DNA of 64,000 bases from Chrysomallon squamiferum (GCA_012295275.1 CM022677.1:3614968-3678967); one strand, 5' to 3'; positions 12,938 through 26,284 are shown, counted from the first letter of the stretch. Made by a program: numbers and translations. The notes: a model not told the origin generated them from the sequence alone.

Positions 12938-15350
12938 TATTTAGTCTTCATTGTAAACATTTTTCCATTTACACAGTTAACTATATACAAACCTTCTAAG
13001 ATATAGAACTATTTACATCTATATTTACCTCTACATGAGTACCCCCAACCCCTTTATCCTTTAGGATAAAACTTGGCCGCAGGTGACTAAAACTAACTAA
13101 TAAGCAAGGACCAGCTGGAGACACACCTAATACCCTCGTGACAGAGAACACGGCTCATCAGTGCTACCTGACATACATGGTTGGCTGCTTTTACTCCTCC
13201 TGACCTTTAAATCAGAGAGTGGGCGAGAGCCAAGGTTACCAATCTCTAGCTGCCCTAAATAAACCAGCCCCCTCGGCAAAATTCACAAGTCATCTTTGGC
13301 CCCAAAAATCAAATATATCTACATTACCTGAACCTGCATAATCAGTAAATTTAACCGTGGGCTGAACAACTTCCCTTTGTCCCAGAAGGTGGAGCGGATT
13401 CCTGTGGCAGACTCGAGTGAATCTTTAACAGTACCCTGTTTCCCTACAGTTCAGTAGGTGAACGTTAAGCTGGGCCATTCACCTCCCCGAGCCGTGTACC
13501 ACACAACTGACTGTATTTTCCTCGAATTAAATGAGATTATTAAGTTTTACAAATAATCTGTATTATACAACACAGATCAGTGAGTACTTAAAAACTGCTC
13601 ACCTAGGTAATGGAGAGACGTTTTGGTGCCATTTTGGAATTCATCAAATTTTAGTATGTTGGTTTTTAAACATAAATTTCCAGATAACTGTATTCTGCTG
13701 TATTGATGTACTTTCCATGTTGGATAATAATTAGTGTTTTGTTATCGCTGGATAAATTAAGAATGAGTTTCACAAATTTCACAGTCTGGAATTTCGACTA
13801 TAGTTTTCCTTAACAATGATTTTATACATTCACTTGAAATTATTTCCTAAGTGAAATATTCAGTTCACTGGTGTTTAAAAAAATCTGAGCAACAGAATAA
13901 GACAAAGGTAAAGTTGACTAAAATAAAAATGCTGATTTAAATGTATGATTACCACAGCTACAGAAATAAAAATGAATTATTGACTCCTTTCTGTCCATGA
14001 TGGTTTCTCCATAATGTCTGAGTTAATTATTTCACTAACAGAACTTTGTGTGTTTTGTATTTGGACTAATTCTTTACTGTCACATTTTGGAAATGGAATT
14101 TTTTTCTTTAACTTTAAAAAACAACAAAAAACAACTAAATATATATATTATATATTTCAATTTATTAAAAATATTTTTCTACAAAATTAAGAAACAAAGC
14201 AAAAACAGTTGAAGTAAAATATTTGTATTGGTTCAGGTTACGTTTATGTGAAAAAAATTATTTCTTTTAATATTATCTTTATGTATCAAAAAATTATTAA
14301 AACATCTTAAACAAAAATAATAAAACAATATTTGTATCTATTTTGTACATCCAACACTCATGCCATAATCTATATTTAATATTTCATACACACTCTTAAC
14401 TTTGCCAAAATCTTCTTTTGATTAAAATCTTTGTTCACTATTTACTGCTTTCATTGGTATCCGAAATGTCACATTCATTTTCAAAGATTCACATCTGACG
14501 TAACTGGTATATTTATCCTGCATTATGAGTAATAGGTGTAACTGTAAACATTAGTCACCGAACATTACAGTATTCACATCTTTATATTACTCTGATTTCA
14601 AAACAAAAATAAATAAATAAATATGATAAATAGGTTTCTGTTATATTTACATACAACCTAAATCTCTTTTTCCCACCTAATTAGTTAACACTAATTACAG
14701 CATGTCAGATTTTTTTATTAATAACTTAATTAACGTTTATATTTCTATTTCTGTGCGTTTCCTCATATTTTGTTATTATTGTAAAGTATTTTTTTTATTT
14801 GTTAGGTGTTGCGATAGCGTAATAAAATATTCACACAGAATATTAACAGATTACATGTTACCCTTTTGAACTAGTACTCGGTTTTTATCTAGCGATAGAA
14901 AAAGAGAGAGAAAAACAACAACAATATAAAATCACATATAAAGGAATATTATGTCAGTATTTTGTCACGTTTACATATATATAAACACACACGAACACAC
15001 ACAGATTGTCATTAATAATAATATAGGTAAAATTCCCACATTGCCTGTATTCCAAGTGTTAGCAACAAGTTCTATTAAATTCACAAAAACTGAAAAGATT
15101 TCAAACATCAGTTATGTGAAAATTACCTGATGAGCCACTGACAAGCTTTGATCCAGCAGTCGTCCGCATGTTACAGTTTTGAAACGGTTAAGCTTGTAAT
15201 TAGTAATAACAGAAAATAAATACATAAATAACTGCTTTTGTATTATTGTTATCTTCAGTTCTTACTTTTGTTGTTGTTATTTATTTATTTAAAGTTATTT
15301 TTGTTTTCATTATTGGGATAATGTTTGTTCAAAATTCGTGAAAAGATCTT
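12938..15350. other. Mostly unannotated; GC-richer island at 13030-13520
   Basis: Between about 13030 and 13520 base composition changes to something richer in C and G (runs such as CCCCCAACCCC and CAGCCCCCTCGGC) without an open frame of note. This could be an old transposon fragment or an exon of an RNA gene; I cannot assign it. 13530-15350 is plain AT-rich sequence with no exon I can support. Confidence 0.45.
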
Positions 15351-15359
15351 GTTCTGGCA

Positions 15360-16505
15360 CGACACCCAGCTGGTTCAACGATCATTTAGTGTTCTGGGTG
15401 CTGAGTTCGTACCCAGCTGGTTCAACGATCATTTAGTGTTCTGCTGCTTGTTGTCAAACTGGTTGTGCGAGTTCGTAGTGACGTCACGCTGCTGACACGT
15501 CAGTCTTGTTGTCAGGGTGTGCAAGCTGGTTGTGCTTCGTAGTGACGTCACGCTGCTGACACGTCAGTCTGGTCTGGGTGCTGCAAGAGTTCGTAGTGAC
15601 GTCACGCTGCTGACACGTCAGTCTCGTTGTCTGGGTGCTGCAAGCTGGTTGTGCGAGTTCGTAGTGACGTCACGCTGCTGACACGTCAGTCTCGTTGTTG
15701 TCAAGCTGGTTGTGCTTCGCGTCAACACGCTGGTTGGGTGCTGCAAACTGGTTGTGCGAGTTCGTAGTGACGTCACGCTTCACGTCAGTCTTGTTGTCTG
15801 GGTGCTGCAAACTGGTTGTGCGAGTTCGTAGTGACGTCACGCTGCTGACACGTCAGTCTCGTTGTCAGGGTGCTGCAAGCTGGTTGTGCGAGTTCGTAGT
15901 GACGTCAAGTCTGTTGTCAGGGTGCTCAAAGCTGGTTGTGCGAGTTCGTAGTGACGTCACGCTGCTGACACGTCAGTCTCGTTGTCTGGGTGCTGCAAGC
16001 TGGTTGTGCGAGTTCGTAGTGACGTCACGCTGCTGACACGTCAGTCTCGTTGTCTGGGTGCTGCAAGCTGGTTGTGCGAGTTCGTAGTGACGTCACGCTG
16101 CTGACACGTCAGTCTCGTTGTCTGGGTGCTGCAAACTGGTTGTGCGAGTTCGTAGTGACGTCACGCTGCTGACACGTCAGTCTCGTTGTCTGGGTGCTGC
16201 AAGCTGGTTGTGCGAGTTCGTAGTGACGTCACGCTGCTGGCACGTCAGTCTCGTTGTCTGGGTGCTGCAAACTGGTTGTGCGAGTTCGTAGTGACGTCAC
16301 GCTGCTCACGTCAGTCTCGTTGTCTGAGTGCTGCAAGCTGGTTGTGCGAGTTCGTAGTGACGTCACGCTGCTCACACGTCAGTCTTGTTGTCTGGGTGCT
16401 GCAAGCTGGTTGTGCGAGTTCGTAGTGACGTCACGCTGAAGTCACGTGCTCGCTGGTTGTGCAAGTTCGTAGTGACGTCACGCTGCTCATACGTCAGTCT
16501 TGTTG
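15360..16505. repeat. 68-bp minisatellite carrying a CRE palindrome in nearly every unit
   Basis: About sixteen units of roughly 68 bp, each with GTGCTGCAAGCTGGTTGTGC, then GAGTTCGTAG, then TGACGTCA, then CTGACACGTCAG. Units at the left edge are partial and rearranged; those from about 15900 to 16430 are near identical. The full eight-base CRE (TGACGTCA) recurs about every 68 bp. The array is markedly more GC-rich than its surroundings. The open frames across it (LVVRVRSDVTLL...) only reflect the repeat. No gene lies directly beside it. Confidence 0.93.
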
Positions 16506-16683
16506 TCGAAATTTTACACGAGTTTGTTCTCAATCAATTCTGCGACAAACGACTACCGTAAAGCTCTTAATAATCAACTTGTTACTCGAACAGGGTGCGT
16601 CATTCCTTTGTTACGCACAGGTAAAATAATAACTCAGTTTTTGTAAATAAACGTTGGTTCAAGAACACGTCGTGGTATGAATT

Positions 16684-16688
<5 letters not shown>

Positions 16689-16726
<38 letters not shown>

Positions 16727-16752
16727 AAGAAAGAAAGAAAAAAGAAAGAAAG
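16689..16752. repeat. Poly-A followed by GAAA repeat
   Basis: A run of about 35 A followed by several GAAA units. It could be the relic of a retroposed tail, but no target duplication or body is recognisable. Confidence 0.85.
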
Positions 16753-17013
16753 ACAAAAGAATCGGTCACGAAGCAAAAGCAAAGTTCGTAGTCGATAGCA
16801 ACAGTTTATTTTGAAGTGCACACATAGTCTGTACATATTAATTAATGTATTCGCTATTGCAAAGATTCACCTGTACTTTGAGTAACAGGATTTAGAAATA
16901 AGATTTAAGAGACCTACATTCAGGTGTGTGTCTCTGTGTGTCATAATGAAAATAAAGATAAAAAATAAAAAATAAATAAATAAAAGGTAAATTATAGTAC
17001 TTACCATTTAGCT

Positions 17014-17321
17014 CACTGGTTTTCGGACTTTTTCATACCGCGACCCCTTATGAGCAATTCAATATGACAGATGACCCCTTTAAAAACATTTATCAATAAT
17101 ACCTGGGGTTACCATATTTTCATCAACCAAAGACAGTTCAAAAGGAATCTATATTCACTGAGACGGATCCCAAACCTATCTACACGTTTTTATGTATTCC
17201 TCCTTCCAAGTCAAGTTGAAAAAATCTAAACCATACCCTCGCTCAAGAACGATCTCGCGACCCCCAGAAAAAAGTCTGGCGACCTCTCTGGGGTTCGCGA
17301 CCCTCAGGTTGAAAACCTATG
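17014..17321. mobile_element. Short non-autonomous hAT-type element (308 bp) with 8-bp target duplication
   Basis: The ends are imperfect inverted repeats: CACTGGTTTTCGGAC at the left, and GTTGAAAACCTATG at the right. The subterminal GCGACCCC / GCGACCC motifs are typical of hAT elements. The element is flanked by ATTTAGCT (17006-17013) and ATTTAGTT (17322-17329), eight bases with one mismatch, the target-site size of hAT. There is no coding capacity. The ends resemble those of the larger hAT copy at 39917, so a related transposase may have moved it. Confidence 0.78.
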
Positions 17322-17354
17322 ATTTAGTTGTAGTAGTAACACTGACTAATAAAA

Positions 17355-17355
17355 G

Positions 17356-17433
<78 letters not shown>

Positions 17434-17520
17434 GATAATAAAAGATAATAATAATAAAAACAAAGATATAAATAAATACAAATACAAAAATATATATATA
17501 TATATGTGTGTATATGTGTG

Positions 17521-17552
<32 letters not shown>

Positions 17553-17636
17553 TGTATGTATGTATGTATGTATGTATGTATGTATAAGAGTAGTAGTAGT
17601 AGTAGTAGTAGTGAGCAATAATAATAATAATAATAA

Positions 17637-17667
<31 letters not shown>

Positions 17668-17690
17668 AAAAAATAAAAAAATAATAAAAA
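17355..17690. repeat. Compound microsatellite: ATA, TA/TG, TATG, AGT and poly-A blocks
   Basis: Consecutive blocks of ATA (about 17357-17435), TATG (about 17525-17585), AGT (17588-17612), ATA and then poly-A. It starts almost at the edge of the hAT element. The long Tyr, Leu or Ile frames on the minus strand are artefacts. Confidence 0.95.
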
Positions 17691-18544
17691 AATATAGGTA
17701 TTTTAAGACGGTGGTAGTTTGTCTGATCATTATGTTTTGAATTCAGGCTGCTGGAAATAAATGACGAATGTATACACACCTCATTTCTCTGTATACATCT
17801 TGAACAGGACTACAAATTCTTACAAAGAAATACGTGCTTAAACCTTTGATGGTGGAATAACTGACACAGCTATCGGATTATTAACATGAAGTATAAACAG
17901 AGCTGTCAGAAGTATTTAATCTGTTGTTTAAATATTCTGTATGCATGATAGTTAAAAATAAACTTGATGTCAGTGCAAATTACTATTATTACCGTTTACT
18001 TTCTTACTGCTAAATTATTATTTGATCACTGATGCACGGAAATTGAGCAGTTAGTTCAGACTTGTGTAGCTGGTAGAGATGTTCAGTCTCAGTTTTTCTT
18101 TTACTTCTTTTTTTTTAATTTTAATTTTTATTTAAAAAGGACGTAAAACGTCTTGCGCAGTGGAAATGTTAACGTAGCTTTTTAACCCGGGCAGACGTAA
18201 ATTCGAAAGGTCGCGAGTCGACGATCGTCTGCAGTGTCTAAACTAAACCAGATAACTCTTTGACAGTACCGGTAGAGTTCTCTCCCTTCATTTATTCGAA
18301 AATAATCTTTTTATCACTGATCGGCAGAACTTCAACTTTTATGAGAAGCTTTTGAAATCAGAAACGAGATCTGCGTCACCACTTTTATTATGTCCTGTGG
18401 GTTTCTTCTGTGACAGCTCTAAAAATGTATTTACGGTCTGTTAGATTCAACTATGAATGTAGTTTAGCATTTTGAATGTTCTCTGTCTTGTGTACGTCTG
18501 ATTAGACTCTGCACATAGACAATATTCGGGAACGCACTGGCGCA

Positions 18545-18815
18545 TGAGGACAAAGACCAATCACGACCTCACAAACCCGTCAGATGCCGCTGACGAGACT
18601 CGAACGTATGACACCCATTCACCCGCGCTCCGAAGGCGGACGATGTAACTGTTCGGCCAACGAGAAAACTGAAAACAAGTTGCTCAGTAACCGAGGTAAT
18701 CATCGCTTCCCACGAAGCACGCCGTTCTTTGTCTTTCGTCATTTCTGCGTGAATCTATTTTTTGTGGGTAACTGGGCATTCGCAAGTATGTAGTTTAGGA
18801 TTTTGAATATTATGT
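18545..18815 (-). mobile_element. tRNA-like SINE family, copy 1
   Basis: Read on the minus strand this contains TGGCCGAACAG (18661-18651), like a tRNA A box, followed by GTTCGAGTC (18605-18597), like a B box, about 50 bases apart as in tRNA genes. A segment of about 150 bases upstream of the A box (towards 18815) is shared with copy 2 at 20565-20815, including GGTAATCATCGCTTCCCAC. The outer limits are estimates from where the two copies stop aligning. The family is tRNA-derived or contains an internal tRNA-like module; I cannot name it. Confidence 0.65.
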
Positions 18816-19147
18816 GTATGTATGTGTGTGTGTGTATTATGTATGTATTTATGTATGTTTGTTTTCTATTCTATCAACAATTATCAATTAAGGGATTATT
18901 ATTATTGACTAATTTATTTCATAATAATTGCAGATATGCTGTGTATTATTAATACTCGTTCAGTCTAATTATAAACAAATGGATACATGAGAGAGAGAAA
19001 TAATGTAAAAAAAAAAGAAAGAAAGAAAGAAATATAAAACAAATTCAATAAATAAATAAGTAAGTAAGTAAGTAAGTAAATAAATAAAAAAATAAAAAAA
19101 AAAGTAAAAAAATAAAAATAACCAAAGCAACATCAAACGATTTAAAT

Positions 19148-19525
19148 TATAAGGTTAGACTTATATGAATCTGGAGAGAAAAGACAGAGAGACTGTTAAT
19201 AAAACAAACACTAAAGAAAGAAAGTTTAAATAAAGATTTAAATTAATAAGGTGAGACTTCTGTGAATCTGGAGAGAAAAGACAGAGAGACAGTTAATAAG
19301 AAAACACAAAAGAAAGAAAGTTTAAATAAAGATTTAAATTAATAAGGTGAGACTTCTGTGAATCTGGAGAGAAAAGACAGAGAGACAGTTAATAAGAAAA
19401 CACAAAAGAAAGAAAGTTTAAATAAAGATTTAAATTAATAATGTGAGACTTCTGTGAATCTGGAGAGAAAAGACAGAGAGACAGTTAATAAGAAAACACA
19501 AAAGAAAGAAAGTTTAAATAACTTG
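19148..19525. repeat. About 97-bp tandem repeat, four units
   Basis: Units contain CTGGAGAGAAAAGACAGAGA and GAAAGAAAGTTTAAATAAAG. The first unit differs slightly (TTATATGAATCTGG, AAACAAACACTAAAG); the last three are almost identical, suggesting recent expansion from one end. Confidence 0.92.
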
Positions 19526-20564
19526 CCTGCAACCTGCGCTTTTGAATCTGCTTTGTATTTGTCACGTGCTATGGTAGGTGTACCCTTAAATAAAATAAAT
19601 CAGACTTACCACATGTTTGAACAGAATAAGATCAAAGAATAAATACAGTAATGAGCTGGTATCAATCCTCTTCTAAATAAATAAATAAATAAATGAAAAT
19701 TATATGAATGAGGTTAAAAGGCTTCTTGAACAATGGTCAAAATGTTCTTTCTCACCTCTAGGAAAAATTACTGCAATCAAAATTTTAGTTTTATCGAAAG
19801 TTGTTTGTTTTTTCTTCACTGACAGTAACAATAACAATAATAATAATAATAATAAGAAGAAGAAGAAGAATGAAATAGTGCCATCAGCTCCATATTAAAT
19901 GATGTAAGTTCTTTATCTTCGTTGTAATCATATTTCATGTCTAGCAATATCTAACCTGTATAAGGCATAGTTTACATTTTTATAATAAAACCAGACTTTT
20001 GTATTCTTATAAGTTATAAACGTCTTCGTTTTGGTCATAGTATTTCTGAATTATATACTTTACGTACATAATGAACTGAAAAAAGACTGCAATGAATATG
20101 AATGTTAATATAACAGACTTCTTTTAAAGTTTTAATAATAATAACCATATTTATTTTTTACAACCGGAATGACTTAAGAAGTTTGTTAACATTTGGCAAA
20201 AAAATAAAATCATCTTGAAAGATAACTGATATTAAGATACATTTTATACCAGCCCTGATATTAACCTTAACCCTAACCGTAATACTAAACCGATTTATAA
20301 CAATGAAACATTTATTAACAATCAAATGTAACTTTCATACACATATATACAAAGTTATACATAAATAGCTTACTACTTTTGGAAATGTAAATATAAAATA
20401 AATAAATAAATATAACATTCTGAGAGAAAGAGAGAAAGAGAGAGAGAGGGACAGACAGACAGACATACTCAGACACTCGGATATGTACACATAGAAAAAG
20501 TACGTAAAAATATCTTATTAATATATGCACTTAAGACCTTCTGGCTCTAACTCTGCTTAATTAT

Positions 20565-20815
20565 TATGCAGACGACACAAACAGAAATGGAATATTCAAC
20601 TCTAAATACACACTTGCCAGTGCTATGTTTCCAGGAAAACAGATACACACAGAAATAACGAAAGTCAAAATACGGCGAGCTTTGTGGGAAGCGGTGATTA
20701 CCTCGGTTATTGGGCAGCCTGTTCAAGGTTGTCTTCATGGCTGAACGGTAACATCATCCGCCTTCAGAGTGAGTGAGTACCAAGCGTTCGATCCTAAATT
20801 CCTCAGTCCTAAATT
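20565..20815 (+). mobile_element. tRNA-like SINE family, copy 2
   Basis: Same family as 18545-18815 in opposite orientation. It has an A-box-like TGGCTGAACGG at 20738-20748 and a B-box-like GTTCGATCC at 20786-20794. The upstream shared part includes GGTGATTACCTCGGTTATTG and GTGGGAAGC. Divergence between the copies is appreciable, so both are old. The two copies lie 2 kb apart as an inverted pair and could base-pair in a transcript that spans both. Confidence 0.65.
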
Positions 20816-20819
20816 ACAC

Positions 20820-21617
20820 ACACAGAGAGACAGACAGACAGACAACAACGCATACAGCTGCGAGGCTACATATAAAAGTACATTCGTGAGCTCTGAGTAT
20901 CCAGATCTCAGCTTTAATTTAATTTATTATTAATTTATTTTTAATTTATTGATTTATTGATTTGTTTATGTTTTTCTGATGACGTCAGACAGCGGTGATG
21001 ACGTCATAGACACGATTTGATTTGAAATTTTTATAATGGACTCATTTGTGTCAAACAGATACATGCGAAATGTATAATGACATCTCATTGCTTTATTATG
21101 TATTTATTTATTTATTTAAGTATATCTAATGTTTATAGTTTGTATATGAAACGTGATATTACTAACTATTTCTTGCTTCATTTGTACTTTTTTTATTTCG
21201 CTTTAAATTGTATATAAAATAAAATGTAGATAAATTACATATGTACTTACTGACTGCTGGACATGAAATACAAGAACTGTTATTTGATTTATTTATCCAT
21301 TTTCTTTTATTAAGATTTATATTAAATATGTAAGTAAATTAGATTATGTTTCGAACTTACTGTTTGTTTGTTCATGTATAAGATGTACATAAAGAAAATG
21401 CAAATAAAAGTATTTTGTATCATACATTTTTACTTCGTTTATTTTTGTATTTAATTTCTATTTAGAATGTAAACAGAAAATTTTATAGACTTAAAAATCA
21501 ATTTTATTATTTGGTTTCTGTAATATTTTTCTTTTCTGCATACAGCGTGTAATACATAAAGATGTTGTGAGACAGGATTCCAGAGCAGATCCTATAACTG
21601 TACTTGATGTGTGTAGC

Positions 21618-21714
<97 letters not shown>

Positions 21715-22176
21715 AATGAAGGAATTGTTTTCTTTTTTAAAAAACCCCACTAAAAGTATAAATGAAAGGATTAGTTCAGAGGATAGTATCGTAAATATAA
21801 ATTTTCCATCAGTTAATAGCAATGGAATCTATGAATGAGTTAATGGAAGGGAGATAACTCCTGCACAGCTTATTATGAAGTGCACAAGAGTTAGCTGTTG
21901 TGGACTTGTATATTCAATGAATTAATTTTCTATTTACAAGTGAGCTGGACTTGGTAGTCTTCACAGCTGGTATAATAATGACCGTTTTACGTACTCTCCT
22001 GTCTGTGGGATGGTTCATATCAATGATTCTTTGCTGCTAACTGGAAAGAGTAGCCCGTGAAGCAAAATGTTTATATTGGTTCAAGTTAAGTTGCAGGTGA
22101 AAACAATTATTTCTTCTAATGTTGTCTTTATGTGACAAAAATTCTTAAAACATTTGAGAAAAATATTGTTTCTTTG

Positions 22177-22232
<56 letters not shown>

Positions 22233-22260
22233 AAATTAATACAACCAATTTTATAAATAA
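20820..22260. repeat. Gene-free stretch with a long TC microsatellite and a poly-A tract
   Basis: A pure CT array of about 90 bp occupies 21620-21709, and about 50 A residues lie at 22178-22227. Between them I see no supported exon. GATGACGTCA occurs at about 20998-21007, a single CRE-like site without an evident gene. Confidence 0.8.
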
Positions 22261-22269
22261 AGATCAAAT

Positions 22270-22480
22270 CAGCTAAATCTAGTATTTATGTAAAACTAAG
22301 TAGACTGTGTACAAAGATAATCTGTCCACTAAATGTAGTATTTATGTAAAACTAAGTAGACTGTGTACAAAGATAAACTGTCCGCTAAATGTAGTATTTA
22401 TGTAAAACTAAGTAGACTGTGTACAAAGACAAACTGTCCCCTAAATGTAGTATTTATGTAAAAACTAAGAAGACTATACA
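22270..22480. repeat. About 59-bp tandem repeat, four units
   Basis: Each unit contains CTAAATGTAGTATTTATGTA and AGTAGACTGTGTACAAAGA. The first and last units are the most diverged. Confidence 0.9.
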
Positions 22481-22624
22481 AAGATTCTGTTAGAAATTTA
22501 CTTGACATGACGTTTTCTTGGTTTGTTGAGATTTTAAAAATATATAAAACTTTGTTTTAACTGTGGTAAAATGGTTATTGAAATGAAGCGTAAGTTTGTC
22601 GGTGTTTTTGTTCTTTTGTTTGTA

Positions 22625-22627
<3 letters not shown>

Positions 22628-22680
<53 letters not shown>

Positions 22681-22692
22681 TTTTTTTTTTTA
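22628..22692. repeat. TG microsatellite followed by poly-T
   Basis: About 24 TG units then 14 T. A TTC/TTA/TAG trinucleotide block follows at about 22755-22826. Confidence 0.95.
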
Positions 22693-22829
22693 TATAATTA
22701 TAATGACGGATATTAAACAAACGTTGCTAACACCCTAATTTTATTTATTGATGTATTATTATTATTGTTATTCTTCTTCTTCTTCTTCTTCTTATTATTA
22801 TTAGTAATAGTAGTAGTAGTAGTAGTTAT

Positions 22830-25540
22830 GGTTTTCTTTATAATGTTCACTTTAATGTTTAAATATTAAGACCACTTATTAAAATTTTGCTTTAAAGTAT
22901 GTTATCATTGTTTTATTTTATTGTTCACTTAGGAAATACGTTTTAATTTTTAAACCGAGTAATTCGACGCTCGATGCATGGATTGATACATCATAACATT
23001 ACATCATTTCCAGTGCAAATGGGGAAATCCCTGTACAAAAATAACTGTCCAATCAAAATATTAGATTTGATCGGTGACATTCGGACTTTTCAAATACGTA
23101 TAAATATAATAATGTTATTCTACTAACCATCAACGATTTACTAAACCACTAACACTGAAGCGTATTAATTCTAAACTCTTCTTTTATTAGCAATCCCACA
23201 ACTAATAATACTAAATCAAATAGCACCTGTATATATTCCAGCCTGCGTCTATTTTTAGATGACGCTGCAATCGGTAGCTCCGCCCACTTGGCTGAATTCT
23301 TATAACAACTCGCCACTTTTAGACAACATCTGATAGATAAACAGCTCAAGTTTAAATGTTAGTCACTGAAGCTTCATAACAGAATAGTTACAAACAAAAC
23401 ATTGTTGTTACAGTAAATGCACAAGTAATTAAAACCCGAGAAAACACCGATATGCATTTCCCAAACAGGTTGTCTCATTCTTTAGGTGTCACATGATGTT
23501 TTCTTCTAAGAGTCTTGTGTGTAAGAGTTGTCTTCAGTTGGAAAGCTTGAGATGAACGATTTAATTAGAGCATTTTCTTCATCTGATCTGTTATGTTTTG
23601 TTTTAATTTTGAAATATTTTTACATTACAAAATATGTGATGAAAATAAAAACTGAGTGAAGCTGTGTTCATCATAATTAGTAAGTACTGTATACTAGTTA
23701 TTACTAAGATATATGATAGATTTATTTTGATAATGTCTCAGTTTTATTGACATGAATTTCTGTTGTGGACTCAGTCTTTTAAAGACTGATCATAGGTTCT
23801 TTAATGTTTAAGTCATTCTTCTAATTATTGGCTTTTTGATGTTAAAATATTTATTTTTCATTCTTTCAATATTTTGATAAAATATTTAAAATCATTTTTG
23901 ATAATTTAACATTTTATTTTTTCAATTTCTTCTTGTTATTATTTTAAAAGTTTAACTACACTTTCTTGTTATTATTTTATTCTTACTTATACTGTAAACA
24001 GAAAGTACTACTATTATATCATGTTTAATATTAGAATTATGCAAGTGCCTGTTCTCATTATTATTATAATTATTATTAGTAGTATTAGTAGTAATAGTAG
24101 TAGTAGCATTAGTAGTAGTAGTAGTATTAAAATACTAATAATGTAGTATTATTATAATCTGTAAAATCACTTTGTGGAAAGACTTTGTAGATGACAGACA
24201 CAGTTTGTTTTCACAGCAAGTCACTAAATACATTTTTTATTATTTGTTCATGTTCTGAAATGCAGATAACTGTTGGTTGTCTTTAACAAATGTTTGTTTA
24301 AAACTTAATATTGACTTAAATTTCTTTTTAAAGTTTTATTCTGGAGCACAAAGAAAAAAGATTTGAAATAAAAATGAATAGTAATCACTAATCACAGATG
24401 TTAAAAATTATTCTTGAATGATAAAGTCTTGCTTAGCTTTGTTTATTTACAAAAGTGTAAATGTAAGCAGTGTTCTCAGCAATTTTTTATTAGTGCAGTC
24501 TGAATATATAATACCAGGATTTTAAAATCAGTTAAAGTGTATTCACTGAATTTTCTAGAAACAAGAAAGACAAAGTTTATTAGTAAATGTGGCTTTGTAA
24601 CATTAACATAAATACTGTTTTAAATTTAGTGCCACAAAAGGAAGATCAGTTTGATTCACTGTTTACAAATAAAATGTGTTAAATTACATCAAAGTGTAAG
24701 ATAACTTGTAACACAAGACATAAACACAGTACTCTCCTAACAAAGCTTTAACAAAAAACTTTCTATTTTTCTCATGTTGTATATAAAAAAAAACTAAAAT
24801 CAGATTGCAAATGGATGATATGTTGTTTGTTTCCTGCTGAAAGCATTGAAACAACCATCAGTTCAGGTTTTGTTAACTTGCTAGTATTTATTCATTTTCT
24901 CTCTGCCAAAATCTTGGTTTTGCACACTGTCTGGTGATAGTCATTATGTTATTGAATGACAGCTAGTCTCTGTTTTTCTGTATTAAAATGACTTATCTTT
25001 TTGTTTGCACAATGGATCTGATGAAATCTCTTCTATTAATTTCACTTTAAAATGCATTGTCATCTTTTAGATCACTCTGTCCATTATGAATGCAATAAAC
25101 AACACAAAATGTGCTCACATGTATTTATGCAGATTCTACTTTTCACATTAAATGTAAATGAGTGAATTTACTTAAGTATCACAACACAATGAAAATAGTC
25201 TCATTCATCTAGCTACTTTTCACACTAAATGTAAATGAGTGAATTTACTTAAGTATCACAACACAATGAAAATAGTCTCATTCATCTAGCTGCAGATATT
25301 ATTACAAGACATGGGATCATTGTTTATTAATCCTTCAAAGAAGTGAGATCATTTCTTCTCACACTGTGGTCTAATTACATGCAAATTGCTGCCATTGTTT
25401 AACAAGTGAAACTACTTCTAAAACTGAGTTCCTGCAGAGAGATAGCTGATATGTATACTTTCTTTTGCTGTGGAATTTTCACTCGAAATCAGAAGTAGAC
25501 AGCACATAGATCAATAATGTTTTGATATAATAGATTAATG
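22830..25540. repeat. Unannotated AT-rich stretch with one 77-bp tandem duplication
   Basis: No supported exon. At 25140-25291 a unit containing AAATGTAAATGAGTGAATTT and AAAATAGTCTCATTCATCTA is present twice, nearly identical. An AGT-rich patch lies at about 24075-24128. Confidence 0.7.
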
Positions 25541-25571
25541 TTAGCAAGTCAGGACTTTCAAATGACTAGTC

Positions 25572-25860
<289 letters not shown>

Positions 25861-26284
25861 TTCCTAATAACATAACATGACAGCTGCAAAGTGGTAGTAT
25901 ATTGTTTTCTGGGAATTGCCACACTGTTGATTTGTTGGTAGAGCAATCAGTAAATTAATATTCAGGATTAGGAAAATATTAAAAGTTATTCCATGGATTT
26001 CTTAAACCTGTAAAAATAGATGCCTCACACTGAATAGTGTTTGAGAAACAAACTTTAGAGTGAAACCTCTCAGTAATTAACAAAGTAAACAATGTTTCTA
26101 AAATGAGACTTAGTGATTAATTTACTGAGTTAGAAATCATTTTAATTGTGAAGTAAAGATTCAAGTAAGTAAAACAACGAAATGTGTCTCTCCAAACCTT
26201 GGCAAAGATCAGAGACTTTTGTCTTTAGTCACCTGATATTTCAGTGTGTTCAAGTTTCTCAAACAAAATGTCAACATGCTCCTG

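Noticed and set aside
15695-16439. Open frames of the LVVRVRSDVTLL type, looking like a tandem-repeat protein
   Set aside because: They follow the 68-bp unit, change frame with unit length, and the neighbouring frames are equally open. The DNA motif, not the peptide, is the regular feature.
23149-23349. Minus-strand 66-codon frame with normal composition
   Set aside because: No domain, no splice context, and no neighbour. A frame of this length is expected by chance in 64 kb.
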